In this document: piece after piece, positions 36,240 to 47,923 of the stretch | How the letters are laid out: the number at the start of each line of letters is the position of its first letter | Numbering within the stretch: the first letter of the stretch is position 1 | Assembly: GCA_947683425.1 (NCBI GenBank) | Contig: CANTUQ010000004.1 | Span: 32,999,001-33,063,000, forward strand | Reading direction: 5' to 3' | Source: Excoecaria cochinchinensis | Lineage: Eukaryota; Streptophyta; Magnoliopsida; Malpighiales; Euphorbiaceae | DNA: 64,000 nucleotides | Notes under the pieces: generated by a model | The model's input: only the letters and a program-made list of their open reading frames with translations | What the model was told of the DNA's origin: nothing | Databases searched by the model: none | Position numbers and translations under genes: made by a program

Positions 36240-36277
36240 CTAAGCGTATTCGCTTAGCACGGGTGTTCCATCCGTGC
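36240..36277 (+). promoter_or_regulatory. Double hairpin of the Tekay 5' LTR
   Basis: Hairpin 1: CTAAGCG (36240-36246), loop TATT, CGCTTAG (36251-36257). Hairpin 2: GCACGG (36257-36262), 9-nt loop, CCGTGC (36272-36277), followed by AGGTGTGG. It lies about 400 nt before the LTR end, downstream of the presumed start site, so it would be in the RNA leader and probably also near the RNA 3' end. Confidence 0.75.
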
Positions 36278-36681
36278 AGGTGTGGAAGATGTTGGAGTCT
36301 ATGAGCAGGGTGATCCGTTTCAGAAGGGCTGACACAACTAGGAGAGAGATTTTGTAGTTCTGGACTATATCTCTTTTTGCCTATGTAATAGTTTAGTAAT
36401 TTTTGTAATGAACCTATTGATGCATGCTCTTCTTTTGTAATTGGGCTTGGATACCTCTGTATTTTGATATGTAAAGACTATTATGTACATTAATAATATT
36501 ATACCTTTTATTTCAGCCTTTGGCCTTGTGTTTGTGAAATTTTATTTTATTATTTTATATGTGTGATTAGTGTTATATAGTTGTGCTTTGGTTTTTGCGT
36601 AACAACCCTCATCTATTGGGACCCTTCATCCTCCTCCAAGGATGAAGCTTCCTACGTATAGGTAAGGGGTGTTACATTTTG

Positions 36682-36693
36682 TGGTATCAGAGC
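36682..36693 (+). promoter_or_regulatory. Tekay primer-binding site (initiator tRNA-Met)
   Basis: TGGTATCAGAGC, the standard plant PBS complementary to the 3' end of initiator tRNA-Met, 5 nt after the LTR end. Confidence 0.92.
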
Positions 36694-36781
36694 AATAGGT
36701 TTAGACGTTTCTGGGCTAGTGTAAGATAGAGCGTAGTGTTGTGTTGGCCTGATATGGATAGTTGTGTATGTTTTGTAGTTG

Positions 36782-39700
36782 ATGGAGTCTGCTCGTGGAT
36801 CACTTGAGGGGTCAGCCGAGAGTGCGAATCCCCAATAGCAAGATCCATCTGTTTTGGGTTCGGCTCAGCCACCTAGGGTGAAACCTGAGGCCCCTGCGGT
36901 TCCTTTCGAGGCTATGCTCAAAATATCTTAGGATATGGCCAGGGTTTTGGAAAGGGTTACTGCCCCCAGAGCTCCGATAGAGAATATGCAAAAGTATAGA
37001 GCGGAGGATTTCTTTGGAACTGGATTGGATGAAGCAGATAAAGCCGAATTGTGGATTGAGAAGGTTAAGCAGGTGCTAAGGGAGATTCGCTGTCCTCCGG
37101 AGAGTGAAGTGGAGTGTGTGATATCTTTGTTGCAGGGCAGCTTTTGATTGGTGGACTTTGGTGCTTAGGCATCCGCAGCTTCCTGAATCTGTGACATTGG
37201 AGTTCTTTGAAAGGGAATATCGGAACAAATATGTGACTAAGGCATTTAAGGAGGCTAGATGGGCACAATTTTTGAGTCTCCATCAGAGAGTGTTGTCAGT
37301 AGCGGATTATGAGAAGGAATTCAATCGACTCAGCAAGTATGCACCACCAGGAGTTCTTACTGAGGAATTTATATGTCAGCAATTTGAGGCGGGCTTAAAT
37401 GTGTCTCTGAAGATAATGTTGGTTTCATTAATATCGACACCGGATGTTAGTTATTATCAGATTGTGCAGGCAGCCTTGAGAGCAGAGCAATCTGAGAATG
37501 TACTAAGAGAGAAAGCTCAGAGGAAGAAGGCTTCTAGAGGAGGTTCCTCTTCAGGAAAGAGGTCACGTGAGTCTCAAGGGAACCCCTCTGGTGAGTCGCA
37601 TCCTAGTCCAGCTACTAGAGGGAGGAGGCAGGATTCTTTCAGAGGGTCCGGCACGGGTAGAGGAGCCTCAGGTGGTCGAGGTGATGGTGTGCCCCAATGT
37701 TCTCATTGTAACAAACGACATTGGGGTGAGTGTCGGTGGTTGACTGGGGTATGTTTTAGATGTGGTAGCACCGACCATTTTCTTGCCAATTGCCCGAATT
37801 TGTATGAGAATACCCAAGGCCAGCAGGAAGCTAGTCGAGCTGGGTCAAATGTTCCTCAAGGCAGTCGTCCTAGAGGTAGAGGTCGGGGTCATGGTGGATG
37901 GCCTCGGGAAAGAGATTCTTCTGAGAAAGTGGACTGTCCAGTGCTTGCAGCTGCAAGAGCCTATGCAATGAAAGCCCATGAAGACCAGGATGCTCCGGAA
38001 GTTATAGCTGGTAAGTTCTTACTTTTTAGTACTAAAATGTATGCGTTAATAGATCCGGGTTCTACCCACTCTTATTTATGTTCTGATAAGTTGAGTAAAG
38101 AATTGTCATATGAGGGTAGATTGGACTATGAGATTTGTATCACTAGTCTGTTAGGGCAGAGTGTGCAAGTGAATGGGGTATGTTGGAATTGTCCCTTGAT
38201 GGTTCAAGGTAAGAAATTTTCGATTGATTTAATTAGGCTACCATTTCATGAGTTTGACCATATTTTGGGCATGGATTGGTTGTCCAAGCACCGAGCTATA
38301 GTGGATTGTCAGAGGAAAATAGTTGTGCTCAAGGATAAGGATCAGATGCCTATGGTTGTAAGAGGTATAGGAAGTAACTCGCTGCATAATGTGATCTCGG
38401 CTATGAAAGTAAGACGGTTCATAAGAAAGGGATGTGAAGCGTATTTAGCTCTGATTTTGGATTCCCGAAGAGGGCAAGTGAAGATACAAGATATTCCGAT
38501 GGTAAGAGACTTCGTGGATGTATTTCCAGAAGAATTACTAGGGTTGCCACCAAAAAGAGAAGTAGAGTTCTCTATGGATGTTGTGCCGAGGGCAACTCTG
38601 ATATCTAAGGTTCCGTATAGGATGGCTCCAATAGAATTGAAAGAATTGAAAAGTCGGTTGCAAGAGCTCTTGGATAAAGGTTTCATTCGACCAAGTGTGT
38701 CGACATGGGGTGCTCCGGTTCTGTTTGTCAAGAAAAAGGATGGCATCCTGAGAATGTGTATTGATTATCGGTAGATCAACAAGGTTACGATAAAGAATAA
38801 GTATCCATTGCCACGGATTGAGGATCTTTTTTATCAGCTTAGAGGAGCTAGAGTGTTTTCGAAGATAGATTTGAGATCGGGCTATTATCAGTTAAGGGTC
38901 AAGGATGCGGATGTGGCAAAGACGGCTTTTCGGACGTGTTATGGCCACTATGAATTTTTTGTGATGCCATTTGGACTGACTAAAACGCCTGTAGCTTTCA
39001 TGGATTTGATGAACAGAGTTTTCAGTCCGTATTTGGATCGTTTTGTGGTAGTGTTCATCGATGACATATTGGTTTATTAAAAGGAAGAAAAGGAACATGA
39101 GGAACATCTGAGATTGGTATTACAAGTGTTAAGAGACCATCAGTTGTACGCCAAGCTTAGTAAATGTGAGTTTTGGTTGAAGGAGGTGACATTCCTCGGA
39201 CATGTGGTTTCGATAGAGGGTATCCGAGTAGATCCATCCAAGATTGAAGCTATTGTGAGCTGGTTGCCACCGAAGTCTGTACCAGAAGTGAGGAGTTTTC
39301 TAGGATTGGCTGGATACTATAGACCGTTTATGAAGGGTTTTTCAGTGATAGCTTCGCCTCTGACTCGGCTTCTCAGGAAGGAGGTGAAGTTCTTATGGTC
39401 TGATAGATGCCAAGCAAGTTTTGATCAGCTGAAGGATATGTTGACTAAGGCTCCTGTACTTACTCAACCCATTTCGGGTAAAGAGTATACTATGTACAGT
39501 GATGCTTCGGGTATAGGATTGGGTTATGTTCTTATGCAAGATGGTAAAGCGATCGCCTATGCTTCCAGGCAGCTAAAACCTCATGAGCAACACTATCCGA
39601 CACATGATTTGGAGCTAGCAGCGGTAGTATTTGCTCTTAAGGTATGGTGGCATTATTTATATGGAGAGACTTGCAGGATCTTTACAGATCACAAGAGTCT

Positions 39701-41396
39701 AAAGTATTTGCTCTCTCAGAAGGAATTGAACTTAAGGCAGAGAAGATGGTTAGAGTTGTTCAAAGACTACGATTGTATCATTTACTACCATCCAGGCAAG
39801 GCTAACATAGTGGCAGATACCTTGAGTAGGAAATCAATATCAGCTTTGTCTCTGAGTAGAGGAAGGTGGAGATTTGATTCAGAAGGAGCGCTAATAGCTC
39901 AATTGAAGGCTAAACCGAACTTAAAGCAAGTTATAGTGGATGCACAGTTAAGTGATCCGGTATTGCAGCGTGCTTTTTGCACGGTTAGAGATGGTAAGTG
40001 GACTAAATTTTCTGTAGATAATGAGGGAGTGCTTAGATTTGGGAATCGGTTATGTGTACCTAATGTGGATGAAGTGAAAAGAAGGCTTTTACAAGAAGCT
40101 CATTCGTCAGTTTTCACCATTCATCCAAGAGGAAATAAAATGTACAGAGACTTAAAACAATTTTATTGGTGGCCAAGTATGAAGAGGGATATAGTAAATT
40201 TTGTTTCGAAGTGTTTGGTATGCCAACAAGTGAAAGCTGAACATCAAGTCTTGACGGGATTGTTACATTCCTTACCCATTCCTCTTTGGAAGTGGGATGA
40301 TGTTACGATGGACTTTGTAGTCGGATTGCCTTTGTCGCAACGCAAGCATGACTCGGTTTGGGTGATAGTCGACCGATTGACGAAATCAGCACGCTTTTTG
40401 CCAGTTCGGATAGATTATTTTATGGACAAGCTAGCTGAGATTTATGTGGATGAGATAGTGAGGCTTCATGGAGTTCCAGTCTCTATTGTGTCTGATCGAG
40501 ATACGAGGTTAATGTCCAAATTTTGGAAAAAGTTACAGTTGGCTTCGGGTACACAGTTAAACTTTAGTACTAAATTTCACCCTCAGATGGATGGTCAGTC
40601 GGAAAGAGTTATACAGATTCTGGAAGACATGCTTCGGGGATGTGCTTTGGAGTTCTCCGGTAGTTGGGATAGATATGTGTCCTTGATGGAGTTCGCATAT
40701 AATAATGGTTATCAAGCGAGTATTAGAATGGCTCCTCATGAAGCTCTTTATGGACGAAAATATCGAACCCCATTGTGTTGGACAGAGTTATCAGAGAGAT
40801 CAGTTGTGGGTCCGAAATTGATTAGAGACACGGAAGAAAAGATACAAGTGGTGCAACGGAATTTGAAAGCAGCTAAAGATAGGCAGCAATCTTATGCTGA
40901 CTTGAAACAAAGGAACATTCGATATGAGATTAGCGACAAAGTATTCTTGAAAGCGTCTCCTAGGCGGAAGGTTCTCCGGTTTGGTAAGAAAGGTAAATTA
41001 AGTCCTCGGTTTATTGGACCGTATGAGATTCTGGATAAGATTGGTCCAGTAGCTTATCGGTTAGCGTTGCCAATGGAGCTAGCTAAATTACAAGATGTTT
41101 TTCACGTGTCTATGCTCCGTCGCTGTCGATTCGATCCATCTTATGTGTTGAAAGTGCAAGATATTCGGGTTCAGCCAGATTTCTCATTTGATAAAGAACC
41201 GAAGAAAATTTTGGCTAGAGAGATCTGACAGCTTCGCAGTAAGCAAATTCCATTGGTTAAGGTACTCTGGGAACACCATGGAATTGAAGAGGCAACTTGG
41301 GAACCAGAAGCGATCATGAGAGCTCAACATCCTCAGTTATTTGGATCAGGTGAGAATTTTGAGGATGAAATTCTGTTAAGTGGGGACGTATTGTAA
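36782..41396 (+). pseudogene. Tekay gag-pol polyprotein, nonsense/frameshift-broken
   Basis: Starts at ATG 36782. The gag N-part has TAG codons at 36836 and 36929 and a stop plus frameshift at 37145-37158 (DWWTLVLRHPQLPES follows). In the second frame: gag C-part; zinc knuckle CFRCGSTDHFLANC (37752-37793); protease ALIDPGSTHSYL (active Asp at 38052-38054); RT from DVFPEELLGLPPKRE (about 38515) to FIDDILVY (about 39056-39077); RNase H TMYSDASGIG to VADTLSRK (about 39485-39830); integrase zinc region (CLVCQQVK near 40211-40232); catalytic core with Asp in TMDFVVGLP, Asp in IVSDRD and Glu in GQSERVIQ; then a chromodomain-like tail (PLVKVLWEHHGIEEATWEPE). Stops at 38772 (TAG for Gln in IDYRQ), 39078 (TAA) and 41226 (TGA). 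The final TAA overlaps the first bases of the 3' LTR. Confidence 0.95.
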
Positions 41397-41476
41397 CGCC
41401 CTGTTTCTGCTCTGGTAGTTTGAGCCTTTGATATGTGTGATTGTGTGTGTTAAATTGAGGCATGTGATATTTTCTT

Positions 41477-41518
<42 letters not shown>

Positions 41519-43760
41519 TATTTACATAATTTAAATTTTGTGTTAGGTAATTATGGGGTTTGCTTGGGTGTGAGAGTGTGTAAAGAGGTTAGGGTGTATG
41601 AAGGTGAAGTTTGGCTTGAGTGTAAGTAGGAGGATAGGTTTTGGGTGTGTCTTAGGAAGTTTTCCAATGGGAAGTTGCCATGTGGCACTAGAGTGGGTAT
41701 GTATTAAGTGAGGAGAGAGGAGAGAGGATTAGCTTTTTGCTCTTCCTTTTCTTTCTCGTTTTCTTCTTCCTCCCCGTTCTTTCTTTTCCTCTTCTTTTCT
41801 TCTTTGCTTTCTTGTAATTCTTCCCCTCTAGCTGCAATTTTGGTGGGTTTGGGTGATTTTAAGTTGATTTAGGTAAGTAAGAGTTTATTATTCTTGCTCA
41901 CCTTCTTAATTACTTCTATTTTAAGTTAATTTGAGCAATTAGGTATTTTGGGGTTTGAGTCCTAAGCTTGTGCTGATGGGTGTTTTGCTCAGAGATCCCT
42001 CTTAGAGAACCCAAAGGCAAGGAAATCGCAAGTGGAAGCAGAGCCCGTGATTAGAGTCCAAGTATTTAAGGTTTGGGAATGTTGTGGTTTTGTGTGTGTT
42101 TGGTATGATTTTTTTTGTGTTTTGTGTTAAATGTTGAAATTGATGGGATCTAAGATGAGTACTTGTATCTAATTGATATGGGTATTAATTTTTTTGTGCT
42201 AAGATGCATGATTGGTGAAGAATTGAGTTGTGGCATGAGTTTGTATGAAATTTTATGAGAAATTGCTAGTTTGATAAATTCTGGAATTTGATCTTGTAAA
42301 TTTGATGATTTGATGATGATGATTAGTTTATAAGTTGATTTTTAAGTGGTCTAAGATGTTGTGAATGAACTATTTGTGTGGGGTTGTGTTTTGAAGCCAA
42401 TTGAAGGTTTGGGTGAATTTTTGGGAGTGAAATTCTGCAGATTTTGCGTAAGGGCTGGAAATCCCGACCCTGTCGCGAGGTCGCGACAGAGCTCGATGAT
42501 TACAGCCTTCGCGCGAGCTATATGCGCACTGCCGAGCAGCCTCAGCGTGGGCTCCCTATCGCGAGTGCAACAGAGCGCTCAGCCGCTGCTCGATCTTTGG
42601 ACAGCCTCCTGTCGCGAGCACGCGCCTGCGCGCGAGCACAACAGAAGCTACTGACCGCTCACCGTCGCAAGCGCGACATCCGTCATGAGCGCGAAAGTGA
42701 GGCATGTATTTGGCCCCGCGTCAGCGCGAGGGCTATCGCGACCGCGACTTGAGGCAGATCTTCGCCTCTCCTGGCTTCCAAAAGTAAATTTCTTTTTATG
42801 CTTCTAAAGTTTAATTTTCAATTTTGTTATGCTTTCCTAATTATAAATAGACAATTTTGAGAATGATATGAATGTAAATTAGTTGATCTATGTTTAACCT
42901 GTAAAAGTCAAATTAAGTGGATGATAGGCATGCCTATAGAATTCAGTTTGCTACGGCCATGCTATGTGTTTTAGACCCTGATCAGGTCCCTGAATTGGAT
43001 TCACGCAATCCCCTTTTTGACTTGAATCTTGTGTAAGATTCCATGCGTAAATGTTTTGAAATAAAAAGAAAAAGATGATTTTGATGCCCTCGGATATCCA
43101 TGCGTTTTGAATAAATTATGCCCAATACTTTGAATAAGCAGGTCTTTCTTTTTATGTGAATATGAGTTTTGATTTGGCAATGTACATTTGTTTTGATTAC
43201 CTTTAGATATCCTTATTCTTTGTATATTGAGTTATTTAAGTATTGATTTCTATATATGCCATGTGTATGTGATTTGTATCAATGTCCGCTGTGAGTGGTC
43301 ATTTTTCATTATGCTTTTCCCCACTAAGCGTATTCGCTTAGCACGGGTGTTCCATCTGTGCAGGTGTGGAAGATGTTGGAGTCCGTGAGCAGGGTGATCC
43401 ATTTCAGAAGGGCTGACACAACTAAGAGAGGGATTTTATAGTTCTGGACTGTATCTCTTTTTGCCTATGTAATAGTTTAGTAATTTTTGTAATGAACCTA
43501 TTGATGCAAGCTCTTCTTTTGTAATTGGGCTTCGATACCTCTGTATTTTGATATGTAAAGACTATTATGTACATTAATAATATTATACCTTTTATTTCAG
43601 CCTTTGGTCTTGTGTTTGTGAAATTTTATTTTATTGTTTTATATGTGTGATTAGTGTTATATAGTTATGCTTTGGTTTTTGCTTAACAACCCTCATCTAT
43701 TGGGACCCTTCATCCTCCTCCAAGGATGAAGCTTCCTACGTATAGGTAAGGGGTGTTACA
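41392..43760 (+). repeat. 3' LTR of the Tekay element
   Basis: TGTAACGCCC ... GGGGTGTTACA, 2369 bp, preceded by the purine-rich AAGTGGGGACGTA (polypurine tract, about 41378-41390). Same internal order as the 5' LTR: longer (TA)n (about 41479-41513), rearranged palindrome array (42469-42760), TATAAATAG (42842-42850), double hairpin (43324-43361, one C-to-T change in the second stem giving a wobble). Confidence 0.94.
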
Positions 43761-44471
43761 TGGTGAGCCGCTTGGCATAAAGAGCCCCGCTTGGTATGTA
43801 GAGCCGCTCGACATGAAGAGATCGCTCGGCAGGTAGAGCCCCGATCGGTTTGAAATGTTTTGTTAAATTTATGTCTCTTAAAATTGATCAGTGTATATGT
43901 CTACGTGAATTTATGTGAATACAAATTGTATGACATGATACTAGAGAATAGATGAATTATCAGTTTGAGCCTGATCAGTCATAGTTAGTGGATAGATAAG
44001 CGCTTATCCAGGGTTGAGGTGTGTGTGAGTGCAGCTGCTACATGTTAAATGATATTTGCTGACCCCAATCGGGTCCACATGATAAGAGACCTCGGTCTCC
44101 AGAAGAAATTATTTTGAGACTTCGGTCTCCTCTCTACCTCCGTGTATACATGAGTAATTTTTTTTTTCAAATGTTTTGAGACTCATGTCTCTACATGCTT
44201 GATATTGTGTTCTATCAGTATTAGTGTACCCGTATCCACTAGTTAGTGAGTAATCAGGCTGCTACATGAGGTTATTTTATGTGGCTATTATATGTGTTCT
44301 AGCGATATGAACATATGTTACACGATTATGTACATTTTATATGACAAGATATGAGAAGGTAATTGTTGTTTTATATGAATGGGTAAATGGCATGATTTAT
44401 AAGCTGAAAATTACTTACATGTATTGTGGTAATTATTTGTATATATATGTTTTCGTTGTTGTTCCTCCCCA

Positions 44472-44516
44472 CTAAGCGTTATCGCTTAGCACGGGATATC
44501 TTTTTGTTTTTCCGTG
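44472..44516 (+). promoter_or_regulatory. Double hairpin of the third Tekay-like LTR family
   Basis: CTAAGCG (44472-44478), loop TTAT, CGCTTAG (44483-44489); then CACGG (44490-44494) pairing CCGTG (44512-44516), followed by TAGGTGG. The loop of the second hairpin is T-rich and longer than in the Tekay element. Confidence 0.7.
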
Positions 44517-44823
44517 TAGGTGGTAGGTATTTGTTTCCGATCGGAGTCGAGCATCTGTAGGTCGGCCACTAGGAGTTAGAGTTTATTTTTGTATTCTGCT
44601 CTTGTATTATTTTGTATTAGTTATAAGGATCTTTTGTTTATTCGATCGGATGATGTATATATTTTTGGGATTTATATGTAGTATGGTTTTCCATTTTCGC
44701 TTAAATGTATGGCTTCTGCTTATGAATGTATGAGTATATGTATATGCTTTGTCGTGGCACGTCGGTCGGAGTGCTGTCGATCGTCGTCCGGTCGTGGTAG
44801 TCCAGTCGGGGTGCGACATCATC

Positions 44824-46910
44824 CATTGCTTTAATCCATTTTTCTTTAGCTGGGCATGAGAAGGCCTCTTTAATATTTTTAGGCTCATCCTCGTCTTGTG
44901 GGGTAACCAAAGGGCTTCATTCAAGCCTTCGATCTTAAATCATCGGCAAGGAACACTTATCCTTTTAGACTTTCGCAGTTCCGAATCTTGATAAACATGT
45001 CTCATATATTCATCATAATTCGAAATGCTCCAGCTGGGACCATGTTCCATACTCCCACTGGAGTCAGGAATGCTCCCACTCAAATGAGGATCTCGAATAT
45101 TCGGATCATCAAGACCTTCCTCCTCTAATTCCCTCCCACTCGGATAGAGTGATCATGATGGTTCGCCTTCCTGAATTTCATAGAAAGTAAAATCTTGATT
45201 CACTTCGCCCAACTTTGGAAAGTCATTTTTCAAGAATATGACGTCTCGTGATTAAAATTCGGTCACTGTACCATTCTCTTGCTCACCCAGGAAAATGTAT
45301 CTTTTTAATACTTCAGAATATCTCACAAAGATACTCTTTTTACCTCTTGGTCCTAATTTACGAAATTTACTTGAGGTATCATGGACATAAGCAGCACAAC
45401 CCCAAGGTCATAAATGGCTTAGGTCAAGCTGTCGACTAGTCCACAACTCATAAGGTGTGGATGTGACAAATTTTGAGGGCATTCGGTTTAGAACATATGT
45501 GGGAGTTAAAAAATCATCTCCCCAATAGGAGATAGGCAAATTTGCCTCTGCCATCATAGATCTAACCATATCAAGGAGAGTCCTATTTCTCCTTTTCGTA
45601 ACACCGTTTTGTTTTGGAGCTCTAGGAATGGATAACTGATGTTCAATCCCTTTTTCTTCACACAAAACCTTAAATTCATCTGAAAGATATTCCCGACCTC
45701 GGTCGGTTCTTAAAGCTTTGATCTTTTTGTCTAATTGATTCTCAACTAAGTTCTTAAAAGTTTTGAAGCAACTTAATGTTTCTGACGTGTGAGAAATCAA
45801 GTAGACATGACCATACCTAGTATAATCATCTATAAATGTGATGAAGTAGCAGGCCCCATGTCTTGCCCTCATATTCATTGGACCACATACGTTAGAATAA
45901 ATTAATTGCAATGGAAATTCAGCTCTAGTCCCTTTTCCGAACTATTTTCTCACTAGTTTTCCTTTTAGGCAATGCTCACACATAGGCAATTCAACCTTAT
46001 TCAAATCACCTAGTAAACCAACTTTGGCTAACTAACTCATTCGATCTTGCCCAATATGGTTTAATCTAGCATGCCATAATTTCACAGGATTCTCATTATT
46101 ATGTGAAGTAGAAGATATTAAGGAAAAACTATTTTTATTCAAAAATTCAGGATCAATATCCAAAACAATAAAATTGTTCGAAATAAAATCAGAACCATAA
46201 TAAACATCATCCAAACATAAGCGCACACTATCATCTTTAAAGTGTAAATCGAAACCAAGTTTCAATAACACAAGAACAGAAACTAAATTCCTACGAATAT
46301 GTGAAGCATAAAGCACATCATGTAGAAGCAGGGTTCGGCCTCTGCGTGAGACTAATTACACGCGCCAATCCCTCGAATTGGCACTCTGGTGTCATTTTCC
46401 ACATATATATATATATTTTGCTCCATTTGGTATTCGACGGAATTCTACAAAGGCATCTCGATCCTTTGCTACATGGTCCGTTGCTCCTGAATCAACCACC
46501 CACAAAGGATAAAATTCAGTTAGTAAGACAGAACTAGATACACAAATTTCACTCACTCTTGAGTCAGAATAGTGTACCTGATTGGGTACAGTGCAGTCTC
46601 TTGCATAGTGTCCTTTTTGTTGGCAGTTAAAACATTTCACTTTTGAGATGTTTATCTTTTGCTTGCCTTTGGACCTGTTAGAATTATGTTCCTTCTTCTG
46701 CCTTTTATTTCTCTTGGCAGGTTCCTTATCCCGACCTTTGAAGTTTTTCCTTTTATTTTGGCTAGAACTCATTCCACCAGAACGGGACTGTGCCACGTGC
46801 ACTTCGGCATTGACCTTAATCGATGCTAGTCTGTCCTCTTCTAGCTCCAAGTGACAAGCAAAATCCTCAAATGTCTTGACACTATCCATATGAGTCAGTT
46901 GTATTTTCAT
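44824..46910 (-). pseudogene. Copia pol, 5' part: zinc knuckle, protease, integrase
   Basis: On the minus strand 46910-46392 holds a CCHC zinc knuckle (CFNCQQKGHYARDC) and the protease motif WVVDSGATDHVA. 46316-46032 holds the pre-integrase stretch with KLWHARLNHIG. A stop near 46030 precedes MCEHCLKGK and integrase (45911-45408), with Asp in FIDDYTRYGH, Asp in LRTDRGREYLS and the QNGV-KRRNRT stretch, where family members have a Glu (QNGVAERKNRT) and this copy has Lys. The C-part and linker (45400-44824) end at KWIKAMDD where the solo LTR interrupts. Several frames are broken. The loss of the catalytic-region Glu adds to the evidence that it is dead. Confidence 0.88.
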
Positions 46911-46916
46911 ATGCTC

Positions 46917-47459
46917 TCAACTTTTAGGTAAGGAACAAATGACAGCTTGGACCTGTTGCTCGTCGATCAACTCATGACCATATTCACTAAACTCACTCAT
47001 CGTATTCTCCATTTCCCTGAGATGTTTCCGCATTGTATGATCAGACTTCTTCTGATAAGTATCGAATTTGATTGTCAAGTATCGGAGCTTAGCCAGAGTC
47101 ACTCCTCTGTACTTCTCCCGCAAAACGATCCACAGATCCATTGCATTTTGATACTTGCGGAATTGCTTAGTTATATCATCCTCTATTGCACTCAGTAGGA
47201 TAATACGAGCAATGGAATTCTTTTTCTTCCATGCAAAATAGACATCTCGGTCCCGTCTATGCTGAGCCGTGTTGCCATCCTCAGGTTCAGCCATAACTGA
47301 ACTTAAGGTTTCGAGAGCCTCTTGCTCCTCAAGCACATATTGGATCTTCATGCTCCAGATTTCATAATTGTCCCCATTCAATTTCAAGTCTCTGTTTAAT
47401 TCAGCAATAATTGATTTGGAAGCAAAAGCCATTTGTATCCTCTTATTCAAATGGAACAA
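46917..47459 (-). CDS. Copia gag N-terminal region
   Basis: An uninterrupted 180-codon minus-strand frame. The likely start is the Met of MAFASKSIIAELNRDLKLNG (about 47432), because the nine residues before it are not family-like. KLNGDNYEIWSMKIQYVLEE is the gag (UBN2-type) signature of Ty1/copia elements; WIVLREKYRG and MRKHLREMENTMSEF follow. The product would form the virus-like particle and bind element RNA through the zinc knuckle encoded next at about 46630-46590. One stop at 46917 separates it from the downstream pol frame. It follows an unusually long leader of about 2 kb. Confidence 0.88.
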   Translation of the reverse strand: MFHLNKRIQMAFASKSIIAELNRDLKLNGDNYEIWSMKIQYVLEEQEALETLSSVMAEPEDGNTAQHRRDRDVYFAWKKKNSIARIILLSAIEDDITKQFRKYQNAMDLWIVLREKYRGVTLAKLRYLTIKFDTYQKKSDHTMRKHLREMENTMSEFSEYGHELIDEQQVQAVICSLPKS

Positions 47460-47923
47460 AGTTGCACGTTATTATAAGAGATTAGGCAATACATGCAATT
47501 TACTATACACTTGAAATAATAACCTAATAAAGTCTTCTATTAGACTCAAATTCGAAAAGGTTACCAGAAGTACCAATTACCTTCTAAGTTCTAATGTCTA
47601 ACTTTACAGGTTAAGATTTCATGCTTAGTAAATCAGAATTACTCGATTATTAAGTTCTTAAACTTATGATGGAAATTTTATTGGTTTTTATCTTATTAAG
47701 TCTACTTAATAATCATGCAAATATTTTACTCATAAAATATTGCAATGCAATTAACATTTTTAAATAAACACATTTAAAAAAAATATTAAATGCCAAAAAT
47801 AAACTCATTCATTCAACCAATAAAAATCTAATAATCCTAAAATAAGATACTTATATCAAATATATAATAAGAAATATAAATCCTATAAAAACAAATGCTA
47901 ATTATAATTGACACTCATGTCAA

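Larger units (their letters stand above)
32693..36676 (+). repeat. 5' LTR of the Tekay element
   Basis: Begins TGTAAGGCCC; 10 bp in it is interrupted by the Athila-like solo LTR (32703-34298), then resumes with GGCCCCATTTTTGCCC and ends GGGGTGTTACA next to the PBS. Contents in order: (TA)n near 34380-34399, palindrome array 35357-35670, TATAAATAG at 35745-35753, double hairpin 36240-36277. Confidence 0.93.
32693..43760 (+). mobile_element. Tekay-clade Ty3/gypsy chromovirus, full-length but defective
   Basis: 5' LTR 32693-36676 (about 2383 bp without its nested insert), PBS 36682-36693, gag-pol 36782-41396, 3' LTR 41392-43760 (2369 bp). Perfect 5-bp duplication TGGTG at 32688-32692 and 43761-43765. 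The LTRs are very similar across their length, differing mainly by scattered changes, (TA)n length and rearrangement in the palindrome array, so the insertion is fairly young. Clade assignment rests on the RT/integrase motifs and a C-terminal chromodomain-like tail. Nonsense codons and one frameshift prevent translation of the full polyprotein. Confidence 0.95.
31747..44818 (+). mobile_element. Tekay-like solo LTR splitting the copia pol, itself split by a Tekay element
   Basis: Parts 31747-32692 and 43766-44818 form a TG...CA unit (TGTCACAACCC ... GGGGTGCGACA) of about 2.0 kb. Flanks TCTTC (31742-31746) and TCATC (44819-44823) are a 5-bp target duplication with one change. Joining the flanks brings copia KWIKAMDD next to EEMASMRSN, the expected pol order. 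It has the CTAAGCG/GCACGG double hairpin at 44472-44516 but otherwise differs from the Tekay element's LTR, so it is a related but separate family. Palindromes CTTCACGACACGTGAAG and CTTCATGAGTCGTGAAG lie at 32636-32652 and 32655-32671. Confidence 0.82.
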
